A stretch of 64,000 bases of DNA from Flavivirga sp. 57AJ16. GTDB taxonomy: Bacteria; Bacteroidota; Bacteroidia; Flavobacteriales; Flavobacteriaceae. The stretch covers positions 1 to 64,000 of the forward strand of contig NZ_JAQZAT010000003.1 in NCBI RefSeq assembly GCF_028736925.1, given 5' to 3'. Position numbers and translations under genes: made by a program. Positions within the stretch are counted from its first letter, which is position 1, and each line of letters opens with the position of its first letter. Of this stretch, positions 45,283 through 52,789 are shown piece after piece. Below the pieces are notes generated by a model that was not told where the DNA came from, made no database searches, and was given only the letters and a program-made list of their open reading frames with translations.

Positions 45283-47778
45283 CTATCGCCCCTTAAAAAG
45301 CCCTATCTTTTTTAGTCTATCTTTTATTGTATCCAAAAAACTTTTGTCCTTATATGATTCATGGTAAACATTGCCATAGGCCCCATAGCCATAACCATAG
45401 CCATAACCATAACCGTAGCCATAATTATGATTGGCTTCGTAAAAATTAAGTATATAACTGATATTCTTTAATTCTCCAGATTTATGCTTTGCGTTAACCA
45501 GTTCTAACATGCCTTTTTTAGTGTAATTAAGCCTTACTATAAATAATGAAGCATCAGCATATTGCGATAATATCAAAGCGTCAGTTACTAAGCCCAGCGG
45601 AGGTGAATCAAGTACAATCATATCATATTTACTTCTTAAATCCACAATCAGATCATGCATGGCATCACTCATCAATAATTCTGATGGATTAGGCGGAATT
45701 GGTCCTGAAGTAACAACATCAAAATTATCAATATGGCTTTTGAAAGTTACTTCTTCAAGTGTTTTATCGCCTATTAAATAATTAACAATACCAATATTAT
45801 TATCTATATCAAAATCATCAAAAATCTTTGGTTTACGCAAGTCTAATCCTAACAATATGGTTTTTTTACCAGATAACGCATAAACACTTGCTATATTAAT
45901 AGAACAAAACGTTTTACCTTCTCCACTAACCGAAGAAGTTAACATAATAGTACGCCCTCCTTTTTTATCTATTTTTTTATAGAAAAATTGCAGACTTGAT
46001 CTAACAGATCTGAAAGCTTCTGCTACTGCTGACTTTGGTTTATCGAAAACAACTAAATTATTCTCGTGTTCATACTTACCTATAAGACCTAAAATAGGGA
46101 TTTTTGATAGTCTTTTTATTTCATCTGTACCATGTATGGTATTATCTAATAAAAACAAAACAAATACTAAAACCAACGGACCAAAAAAACCAATCATAAG
46201 AGCCATCATATAATTAAGTTTTTTGTTAGGCCCAACCGGCCCATTGCCTATATCTTTAGCCTCTTCTATTATGAATATATCTGATACATTAGCAGCTTTA
46301 ATTATTGCAGCTTCACTTCGCTTGGCCATAAATACATCATAAGACTCCTGACTTAAAGTCAGCTTTCGTTGTATTTTCAAAAACTCCTGTTGATCTTCTG
46401 GTAATGTACTTAAACGTTTTTCTAAGTTTAGCTTATTAGCTCGAATAGTTTGTTGTTGTATATTTATGGTTCGTTTTGTAGACGCAATGGTTTCCAATAA
46501 TACATTTTTTTCTGCATCTATACTTCCATCTAATTCTTTAAGAGAAGACGAACCTTCCTGAACAAGTTGCTCTAACTCCTGACGTTCAATAGATAAAGCT
46601 GTTATTTTAGACACACTTGCAGAAATATTTTTTTCCTCAATACCTACTGATGTTGGTGCTGCAATTTTTGTGTAATCTGTTTTTGTTCTTAAATAATTCT
46701 CAAGAATATTTAAATATTGTAGTTTAGAGTCATTAGCCTCTTTTCTTAAATCTAATTCACTAAGCTTTTCAGACACTTCTTCTAGTTCACTACTTACATC
46801 AAAAACTTTATTTTTTTTCCTGAAAGCATTCATCGTATAATTTGCTGCCTTCAAAGTATCCCCTACAATACTTAAACTGCTATCTATGAATTTAATAGTG
46901 TTAGTAGCATACAAATTTTTACGTTCTAGATCTGTTTGTCCTAATATTGAAGCTGTAGCATTTAAGTAATCGACTATTTTATCTTTATTATATCCCGTAA
47001 GGGACAACTTTAAAATAGATGAAGATGTTTTGGAATAAGGTTTTACAGAAACAGCTCCTTTATACTTATTTACAACACTATCAAAATTTAAAAACTGAAC
47101 AAAATATTCTGAACCAGGGGTAATAGTTACATCTGGCCTGACAAACAATGTAAACGATGCAAAAGGAAGTGCTACATGTTCTCCAATATTAAAAACCTTG
47201 TTATACTTACCAATAGGAACAGTTATATTTGTTATGATTTTGTTCCTATAACTCTGCCCCTTTACCATATCTGATACAAAATCAATATTTAATTCAAATT
47301 GTGAATTATTTAAAAACCGAATAGTAATGGCCCTACCTATAACTTGAGGTTTAGTTTTGTCTATTTCTACATAAAAAGGTGCTTTTTTATAAACATCAAC
47401 TTTTCTATATTTTCCCTGTTTTAAATACTGTAAATAAAACTGCAAAGAATCTACAACTTTTTCATTATGACTTCTGGTACCCATAGCAATCATAATCTTG
47501 CCAACTTTACCAGAAACACCTCCCCAATTAAAAGAAATACTAGTATTTGCCGCAAAAAAAGGATTCTGATCATTCTCAATAGATATTAGAGAACTTAATC
47601 TGTAAACATTTTGCTTTCGAACATTTATTGAATATGCCACTACTAAACCTACAGCTATACATAGTACAAACAATTTCCAAAACTTAAGTACTTTAAACAA
47701 AAAGCCTTTAATATCAAAACTAACTCCTGATGGCGTTGTTTCTGTACTATTAATATCTTCTATCTCGTCGTAAGGCAT
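45283..47778 (-). CDS. wzc: Polysaccharide co-polymerase / tyrosine autokinase Wzc
   Basis: 831 residues. An N-terminal Wzz domain follows a membrane helix near 32-50; a long periplasmic coiled-coil stretch (about 280-500) leads to a second helix near 520-540 with the PxxP-like GPVGPNKKLNY before it. The cytoplasmic BY-kinase domain has Walker A SSVSGEGKTF, Walker A' LLGLDLRKPK and Walker B MIVLDSPPLG. The tail is YGYGYGYGYGYGYGAYG, ending with FLDTIKDRLKKIGLFKGR-type basic residues. Tyrosines in the tail are the likely autophosphorylation cluster. It controls chain length with Wza three bases upstream. Confidence 0.93.
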   Translation of the reverse strand: MPYDEIEDINSTETTPSGVSFDIKGFLFKVLKFWKLFVLCIAVGLVVAYSINVRKQNVYRLSSLISIENDQNPFFAANTSISFNWGGVSGKVGKIMIAMGTRSHNEKVVDSLQFYLQYLKQGKYRKVDVYKKAPFYVEIDKTKPQVIGRAITIRFLNNSQFELNIDFVSDMVKGQSYRNKIITNITVPIGKYNKVFNIGEHVALPFASFTLFVRPDVTITPGSEYFVQFLNFDSVVNKYKGAVSVKPYSKTSSSILKLSLTGYNKDKIVDYLNATASILGQTDLERKNLYATNTIKFIDSSLSIVGDTLKAANYTMNAFRKKNKVFDVSSELEEVSEKLSELDLRKEANDSKLQYLNILENYLRTKTDYTKIAAPTSVGIEEKNISASVSKITALSIERQELEQLVQEGSSSLKELDGSIDAEKNVLLETIASTKRTINIQQQTIRANKLNLEKRLSTLPEDQQEFLKIQRKLTLSQESYDVFMAKRSEAAIIKAANVSDIFIIEEAKDIGNGPVGPNKKLNYMMALMIGFFGPLVLVFVLFLLDNTIHGTDEIKRLSKIPILGLIGKYEHENNLVVFDKPKSAVAEAFRSVRSSLQFFYKKIDKKGGRTIMLTSSVSGEGKTFCSINIASVYALSGKKTILLGLDLRKPKIFDDFDIDNNIGIVNYLIGDKTLEEVTFKSHIDNFDVVTSGPIPPNPSELLMSDAMHDLIVDLRSKYDMIVLDSPPLGLVTDALILSQYADASLFIVRLNYTKKGMLELVNAKHKSGELKNISYILNFYEANHNYGYGYGYGYGYGYGAYGNVYHESYKDKSFLDTIKDRLKKIGLFKGR
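45383..45427. repeat. Hexanucleotide tandem repeat encoding the Gly-Tyr tail of Wzc
   Basis: CATAACCATAGC-type six-base units, one base-pair step apart in ATAACC/ATAGCC, repeat about seven times in the wzc 3' end. Each unit encodes Gly-Tyr on the minus strand. Length change by whole units would keep the frame and alter the number of phosphorylatable tyrosines. Confidence 0.85.
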
Positions 47779-47781
47779 AAA

Positions 47782-48579
47782 TTATATTCTATCCACCAAT
47801 AAAATGGTAGTTGTAATAAACGATAAAACGGTGGCTATAGCTCCCATATTTTGTAAAACTGTCGTTCCTGTTCCCCACGATTTTTGCTTTAAAGGTTTTA
47901 CATAAATCATATCATTGGGCTGGATGTAATAGTAAGGGGAATTCATCACATTTATATCTGTTAAATCTACATGAAATATTTTTTGCCCTTGTGGAAACTG
48001 TCTAATAATCAAGACATCTTTCTTATCTCCAGTGTCAGGGATATCACCAGAATTTGCTATGGCTTCAAAAATATTTACACGTTCTTTAAAAATAGTTTTC
48101 GTTCCAGTACTTCCTATTTCGCCTGTTGTAGTGTATTGCAGCCCTGTAAGTTTTACGGTTACAAAAATATCATTAGCTGCTTTATACTCAGTTTCTAACA
48201 ACTTTTTCTCAATAATTTGCTTAATCTCATCAGTTGTAAAACCAAGCACGTTAATTTTACCCAATTTTGGCATCAGTATATTACCATGCAAATCTACTGT
48301 GAAACCATCAAAATAAGCACGTTCTAAACTACCCGCATTCAAATCCCCTCCTTGTCCAATAGGATTAAAAATGGTTACTGTTTCTTGTTTAGCAGCCTTT
48401 ATCCTAATATTTAATATATCATTGATCTGAACACGATAAGGCTTCTGTTTTTCCACAATAACCTGTGTGGAATCTGTCGCATTACTTTTATTTTGAAGAT
48501 AAATGGTATCCTTATATGGAATACAAGATACAAATACTACATTTACAACTATTATAGCAATAACAAAAAGTCGCTTCAT
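47782..48579 (-). CDS. wza: Polysaccharide export outer-membrane lipoprotein Wza-like
   Basis: Outer-membrane channel lipoprotein for polysaccharide export. With the start at 48579 it has 265 residues: MKRLFVIAIIVVNVVFVSC ends at a lipobox cysteine (about residue 19), then a Poly_export domain (YRVQINDILNIRIKAA, LMPKLGKINVLGFTTDEIKQ) and an SLBB-like domain (FVTVKLTGLQY, VNIFEAIANSGDIPDTGDKK, YYIQPNDMIYVKPL). A C-terminal hydrophobic helix ends the protein. An upstream ATG at 48600 lies inside the -7 box, so it is not used. First gene of the locus. Confidence 0.92.
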   Translation of the reverse strand: MKRLFVIAIIVVNVVFVSCIPYKDTIYLQNKSNATDSTQVIVEKQKPYRVQINDILNIRIKAAKQETVTIFNPIGQGGDLNAGSLERAYFDGFTVDLHGNILMPKLGKINVLGFTTDEIKQIIEKKLLETEYKAANDIFVTVKLTGLQYTTTGEIGSTGTKTIFKERVNIFEAIANSGDIPDTGDKKDVLIIRQFPQGQKIFHVDLTDINVMNSPYYYIQPNDMIYVKPLKQKSWGTGTTVLQNMGAIATVLSFITTTILLVDRI

Positions 48580-48599
48580 TATAGGGGTTTGATTTATCA

Positions 48600-48630
48600 C
48601 AAATATAAGTTTTCGTCCTGAACAACAAAA
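48600..48630 (-). promoter_or_regulatory. Promoter of the polysaccharide locus (wza promoter)
   Basis: On the minus strand TTTTG (48626-48630) and TATATTTG (48600-48607) are 18 bases apart, matching the Bacteroidetes -33/-7 consensus. Initiation would fall near 48593-48595, about 15 bases before the wza start at 48579. No operator is obvious. Confidence 0.75.
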
Positions 48631-48683
48631 CTTATAACGGGTTTTTTGGTTTTTTATCCGTTATTTGCAAAAAAAATTATCCT

Positions 48684-50546
48684 TTGAATTATTTAACTGT
48701 TGAAAATATATCAAAATCTTACGGAGAGCTAACACTTTTTGAGGGTATTTCCTTTAGCGTACATAAGGATCAAAAAATTGCTTTTGTAGCAAAAAACGGC
48801 ACTGGTAAAACTTCTATTTTGAATATTATTTCGGGTGACGATGAAGCCGATTCTGGTTCTGTAACCTATAGAAAAGGGATCGCCGTCTCCTTTCTATCTC
48901 AAGATCCTAAATTTGACAATAACTTAACCGTTGAAGAAACTATTTTTGCAAGTGACAATCCCATCCTAAAAGTCATTGCTAATTACGAAAAAGCGCTTTT
49001 AAATCCTGAAGATACTGAAGCATACCAAGCAGCTTTCGAGCAAATGGAACAGCATCAGGCATGGGATTTTGAAACACTTTATAAACAGATCCTCTTTAAA
49101 TTAAAGCTTGAAAATTTAAATCAAAAAGTAAGTACGCTTTCTGGCGGACAAAGAAAACGGCTTGCTTTAGCCAATGCATTAATTAACAAACCAGATTTAT
49201 TGATATTGGATGAGCCTACCAATCATCTAGACTTAGAAATGATCGAGTGGCTGGAAGCGTTTTTTGCTAAGGAAAATATCACCTTATTTATGGTCACACA
49301 TGATCGTTATTTTTTAGAACGTGTCTGCAATGAAATTATCGAATTAGATGAAGGCAAACTATATAGTTATAAAGGTAATTACTCCTATTATCTAGAAAAA
49401 CGAGAAGCCAGAATCGAGCAAGAATCTGTTGAGGTGGGCAAAGCAAAACAATTATTCAAAAAAGAACTCGCCTGGATGCGACGACAGCCCAAGGCCAGAA
49501 CGACTAAATCCAAGTCGCGAATTGACGATTTTCAAGATATAAAACATCGGGCACACCAACGAAGAAACGACCATGAAGTCCAGCTTGAATTAAATATGGA
49601 ACGTCTAGGCAGTAAGATTCTGGAATTCCATAAAGTATCGAAAGCATTCAAGGATAAAACCATACTCAACAAGTTTGATTACACGTTTCAAAAAGGAGAG
49701 CGTGTTGGCATTATAGGAAAAAACGGTACAGGTAAAACCACTTTTTTAAATATACTAACCCAAACTGCACAACCAGATTCAGGTAAAATCGTTAAGGGCG
49801 ACACGGTGAAATTTGGATATTATACCCAAAACGGCATTACCATAAAGCCCGAACAAAAAGTTATTGATGTGATTCGGGAATTTGGTGATTATATTCCACT
49901 AAAAAAAGGGCGGCAAATTAGTGCGCAACAGCTTTTGGAACGCTTTTTATTTAGCAGAAAAAAACAATATGATTTCGTTGAAAAATTGAGCGGAGGCGAG
50001 CGCAAACGCTTATACTTATGTACGGTTCTAATTCAAAATCCAAACTTCTTAATTCTTGATGAGCCTACTAACGATTTAGACATTGTAACACTTAATGTCC
50101 TAGAAAGCTTCTTATTGGATTTCCCAGGATGCGTTATTGTAGTATCTCACGATCGTTATTTTATGGATAAGGTTATCGATCACCTTTTTGTATTTAGAGG
50201 CGAAGGTATCATAGAGGATTTCCCTGGTAATTATACCGATTATAGGGTTTATGAAGACAGTCAACCCATCATCTCAAATACCCAAGAAGACAAAAAAGAC
50301 AAAAATGCCTGGAAGAAAAATGATACTAACAAATTATCATATAATGAAGAAAAGGAGCTTAAAAACATTGAAAGTAAACTGAACTCTTTGACATTTGATA
50401 AAAAAGAATTAGAAAATAAGTTTAACAACCCAGAACTTACACAGGAAGAAATTAATGCGCTATCTGATGAATTACAAAAAATCATAGATACGATTGAAGC
50501 TAAAGAAGAGCGTTGGTTTGAACTCTCTTCTAAACTTGAGGATTAG
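48684..50546 (+). CDS. ABC-F family ATPase (Uup-like)
   Basis: Soluble protein with two ABC domains and no membrane part. The 620 residues show Walker A AKNGTGKTS (about 34-42), signature LSGGQRKRLALANAL and Walker B LLILDEPTNHLD in the first half, and GKNGTGKTT, LSGGERKRLYLCTVL and FLILDEPTNDLD in the second. A basic linker (KELAWMRRQPKARTTKSKSR) lies between, and the C-terminus (about 560-620) is a coiled coil as in Uup. Start codon TTG at 48684 (MNYLTVENISKSYGE) fits the family N-terminus. ABC-F proteins act on ribosomes; a drug-resistance role is not implied. Confidence 0.93.
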   Translation: MNYLTVENISKSYGELTLFEGISFSVHKDQKIAFVAKNGTGKTSILNIISGDDEADSGSVTYRKGIAVSFLSQDPKFDNNLTVEETIFASDNPILKVIANYEKALLNPEDTEAYQAAFEQMEQHQAWDFETLYKQILFKLKLENLNQKVSTLSGGQRKRLALANALINKPDLLILDEPTNHLDLEMIEWLEAFFAKENITLFMVTHDRYFLERVCNEIIELDEGKLYSYKGNYSYYLEKREARIEQESVEVGKAKQLFKKELAWMRRQPKARTTKSKSRIDDFQDIKHRAHQRRNDHEVQLELNMERLGSKILEFHKVSKAFKDKTILNKFDYTFQKGERVGIIGKNGTGKTTFLNILTQTAQPDSGKIVKGDTVKFGYYTQNGITIKPEQKVIDVIREFGDYIPLKKGRQISAQQLLERFLFSRKKQYDFVEKLSGGERKRLYLCTVLIQNPNFLILDEPTNDLDIVTLNVLESFLLDFPGCVIVVSHDRYFMDKVIDHLFVFRGEGIIEDFPGNYTDYRVYEDSQPIISNTQEDKKDKNAWKKNDTNKLSYNEEKELKNIESKLNSLTFDKKELENKFNNPELTQEEINALSDELQKIIDTIEAKEERWFELSSKLED

Positions 50547-50552
50547 GTTGTT

Positions 50553-50657
50553 ACACAGAGTTAACACTGAGTCGCACAGAATACTGAAATTGAAGTTGAA
50601 ATTGAAACTGAACACTGAATACTGAACACTGAATACTGAATACTGAATACTGAATAC
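50553..50657. repeat. Repeat block between ABC-F and methyltransferase genes
   Basis: It begins CACAGAGTTAACACTGAGTC, then GAAATTGAAGTTGAAATTGA (50586-50605), then at least five ACTGAATACTG units up to 50657, six bases before the next start codon. It is the same composite motif as at 128-502. The minus-strand frame that reads QYSVFSVQYSVFS is a by-product of the repeat. Confidence 0.85.
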
Positions 50658-50663
50658 TAATAA

Positions 50664-51434
50664 ATGTATCAAATCATTCAATACATAAAATTCTTAATAA
50701 GGTCTACCAATCAACATGGTGTGCACTCTCCTTTTGTATACAATTTGGTTACCAGGTGTTTTTATGACAAAACGAATTATGATGTTTACAAATACATTTT
50801 AAACTACAAAAAAGACCTTTTAAAAAACAAGACAAACATTAAAATAACAGATTTAGGAGCAGGTTCACAAGTCATGAAACATAAAGAACGTAGCATTTCA
50901 TCCATGGCAAAAAATGCGGGTTCAACGTTAAAAAAAGCAAAGCTCTTATACCGATTAGTCAATTATTTTAACCCTGAAAACATTTTAGAATTAGGGACAT
51001 CACTTGGAATTGCAACACACGCTATGAGTTTAGCTAATCAAGAGACTAAAATCACCACTATAGAAGGCTGCCCTAATATTTCGGAGTTTTCTAAAGCAAA
51101 TTTTAAAAAGCATCATTTAAATAATATTGATGTGAAAATTGGCGATTTTAGTAATATCATAAACCGGTTATTATCCAACAAGTACGATCTCATTTTTTTC
51201 GACGGCAACCATCAAAAAGAGGCAACCTTAGAGTATTTCGAAACGCTCTTACAGACCATCAATAATGATTCAATATTTATTTTTGACGATATTTATTGGT
51301 CCAAGGAGATGACCGAAGCTTGGAAAAGCATAAAACAACACCCCAAAGTCACAGTAACCATCGACACATTTTTCTGGGGATTTGTATTTTTTAGAAAAGA
51401 GCAGGTTAAAGAACATTTTACAATAAGGGTTTAA
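50664..51434 (+). CDS. Class I SAM-dependent methyltransferase
   Basis: 256 residues. A basic helical N-terminus (MYQIIQYIKFLIRSTNQHG) is followed by TDLGAGSQVM, then ILELGTSLGIATHAMSLA (SAM motif I, about 112-129), ITTIEGCPN, YDLIFFDGNHQKEATLEYFE and IFIFDDIYWSKEM. This matches the O-methyltransferase-like families of Bacteroidetes, close to Methyltransf_24. Target unknown. It stands alone between two inverted repeat blocks. Confidence 0.85.
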   Translation: MYQIIQYIKFLIRSTNQHGVHSPFVYNLVTRCFYDKTNYDVYKYILNYKKDLLKNKTNIKITDLGAGSQVMKHKERSISSMAKNAGSTLKKAKLLYRLVNYFNPENILELGTSLGIATHAMSLANQETKITTIEGCPNISEFSKANFKKHHLNNIDVKIGDFSNIINRLLSNKYDLIFFDGNHQKEATLEYFETLLQTINNDSIFIFDDIYWSKEMTEAWKSIKQHPKVTVTIDTFFWGFVFFRKEQVKEHFTIRV

Positions 51435-51448
51435 TGTAAGGAGTGTTT

Positions 51449-51600
51449 AGTGTTTAGTTTTCAGTATTCAGTGTTCAGTATTCAGTATTCGGTAGTGTCA
51501 AAAGCTTAGGCTCTTGGCGGCTTTGCGTCTTTGCGAAACCATCAAACCTCCGTGTATCTCTGTGCTTACTTTGCGATTCTCTGTGAAACAATAAAAACAT
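51449..51600. repeat. Inverted repeat block downstream of methyltransferase
   Basis: The complement of the ACTGAATACTG family (TTCAGTATTCAGTGTTCAGT, about 51459-51478) is followed by GGCGGCTTTGCGTCTTTGCG (51513-51532), the inverted CGCAAAG family, and by CTCCGTGTATCTCTGTGC (51547-51564), a third common intergenic motif. Orientation is opposite to the block at 50553-50657, so the methyltransferase gene lies between inverted copies. Confidence 0.8.
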
Positions 51601-51658
51601 GTTTCAAATTCATCATAAAAAACTTTGAATTTTCAATTTTAAATTTTGAACTTGCAGT

Positions 51659-52234
51659 ATGAAAATCTACACCAAAACAGGTGACAAAGGCACCACAGCA
51701 TTATTTGGAGGTACTCGTGTACCAAAACATCATATTCGTATTGAAAGTTACGGAACGGTCGACGAACTAAACTCGCACTTAGGCTTAATTCGCGATCAAG
51801 AAATCAATCAGCGATACAAAGATTCATTAATTCATATTCAAGATAGGCTTTTTACTGTTGGTGCTATTTTAGCTACCGATCCTGAAAAAGCCATTTTAAA
51901 AAACGGAAAAGAGCGTTTAAATATTCCAAAAATTTCTTCTGAAGATATCGAACGTTTAGAAAAAGAAATGGATACAATGAATACCGAGCTCCCGCCCATG
52001 ACGCATTTTGTACTTCCTGGCGGCCACCAAACGGTGTCATTCTGTCACATAGCACGCTGTGTATGCCGTAGGGCTGAACGTTTGGCTACAGCCCTTAATG
52101 ATATTGAAGGGGTTGACCCAAATGCATTAATTTACTTAAACCGTCTTTCTGACTATCTTTTTGTATTGGCACGAAAGTTGTCGTACGACTTACAAGCAAA
52201 TGAAATTAAATGGATTCCCAAAAAAGAATCTTAA
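51659..52234 (+). CDS. Cob(I)alamin adenosyltransferase, PduO type
   Basis: Transfers adenosyl from ATP to cob(I)alamin to give adenosylcobalamin. The 191 residues carry MKIYTKTGDKGTTALFGG at the N-terminus (the ATP-binding segment), HIRIESYGTVDELNSHLG, CHIARCVCRRAERLAT and LIYLNRLSDYLFVLARK, which are the PduO family motifs. No other cobalamin gene is in the window. It stands alone between repeat-rich DNA and the DUF2795 gene. Confidence 0.92.
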   Translation: MKIYTKTGDKGTTALFGGTRVPKHHIRIESYGTVDELNSHLGLIRDQEINQRYKDSLIHIQDRLFTVGAILATDPEKAILKNGKERLNIPKISSEDIERLEKEMDTMNTELPPMTHFVLPGGHQTVSFCHIARCVCRRAERLATALNDIEGVDPNALIYLNRLSDYLFVLARKLSYDLQANEIKWIPKKES

Positions 52235-52339
52235 CAAAAAAAGCTTAAAAATATCAACAAAGCATCAATAATTTCACCTGTTTAGATTACAAATAAAGAT
52301 ACGTTCTTAAAATTAATGATTAAATAATTCATTTTTTTC

Positions 52340-52369
52340 TTGTCTGTTTAAACTAAAAAATTATTTTTG
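52340..52369 (+). promoter_or_regulatory. Promoter of the DUF2795 gene
   Basis: TTG (52340-52342), a 19-base spacer and TATTTTTG (52362-52369) fit the Bacteroidetes consensus exactly. Initiation near 52375 would leave a leader of about 18 bases before the ATG at 52393. Confidence 0.8.
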
Positions 52370-52392
52370 CAAAAAATTAAACACAATAGAAA

Positions 52393-52614
52393 ATGTATTG
52401 GACATTAGAATTAGCATCTTATTTAAGTGATGCGCCTTGGCCAGCAACAAAAGACGAATTAATAGATTACGCTATTAGAACGGGGGCACCTTTAGAAGTT
52501 GTTGAAAATTTACAATCAATCGAAGATGAAGGTGATTCATACGATTCGATTGAAGAAATCTGGTCTGATTACCCAACTGACGAAGATTACCTCTGGAATG
52601 AAGATGAATATTAA
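52393..52614 (+). CDS. DUF2795 small acidic protein
   Basis: 73 residues starting MYWTLELASYLSDAPWPATK, with DELIDYAIRTGAPLEVVENL and an acidic tail rich in D, E and Y. The family is highly conserved in Bacteroidetes, and its function is unknown. It has its own promoter and terminator, so it is a single-gene unit and is likely to be well expressed. Confidence 0.9.
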   Translation: MYWTLELASYLSDAPWPATKDELIDYAIRTGAPLEVVENLQSIEDEGDSYDSIEEIWSDYPTDEDYLWNEDEY

Positions 52615-52635
52615 TATAAAGCATAAAGAATAGTT

Positions 52636-52664
52636 AAAAAGTCTCGATTTGAGGCTTTTTTTTT
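52636..52664 (+). terminator. Intrinsic terminator after DUF2795
   Basis: AAAAAGTCTC-gattt-GAGGCTTTTT forms a 10-bp stem with one G-T pair, followed by a run of T (52656-52664). It lies 21 bases after the stop codon. Confidence 0.85.
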
Positions 52665-52698
52665 GTCTTAATCTTTATAAAACATCATAACAAAATGT

Positions 52699-52706
52699 AT
52701 CTTTGA
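52699..52706 (+). promoter_or_regulatory. Candidate -7 box upstream of secA
   Basis: TATCTTTG is a perfect TAnnTTTG match, 83 bases before the secA start. No TTG lies at the expected -33 distance; a CTTT at about 52673 is the nearest approximation. Confidence 0.5.
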
Positions 52707-52789
52707 ATGCTTTGCAAAAAGCAATTAAATAAAATATAACAAAAGTTACTCTTTAGGACGCCCTCAGAGTAAAATTAAAATATAAAAAC

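Noticed and set aside
12605-48579. Search for a Wzx flippase among the membrane proteins
   Set aside because: The polytopic proteins at 15024-16382, 22243-23460, 24578-26128 and 44349-45233 match ligase/polymerase, GT-C-like, HTTM-like and ABC permease patterns; none has a MATE/Wzx layout of twelve helices and no loops.
48580-48600. Earlier start for wza
   Set aside because: It coincides with the -7 promoter box, and the downstream ATG gives the correct lipoprotein signal.
50472-50681. Minus-strand frame reading QYSVFSVQYSVFS
   Set aside because: It is the translation of the ACTGAATACTG repeat running into the ABC-F gene 3' end; no family features.
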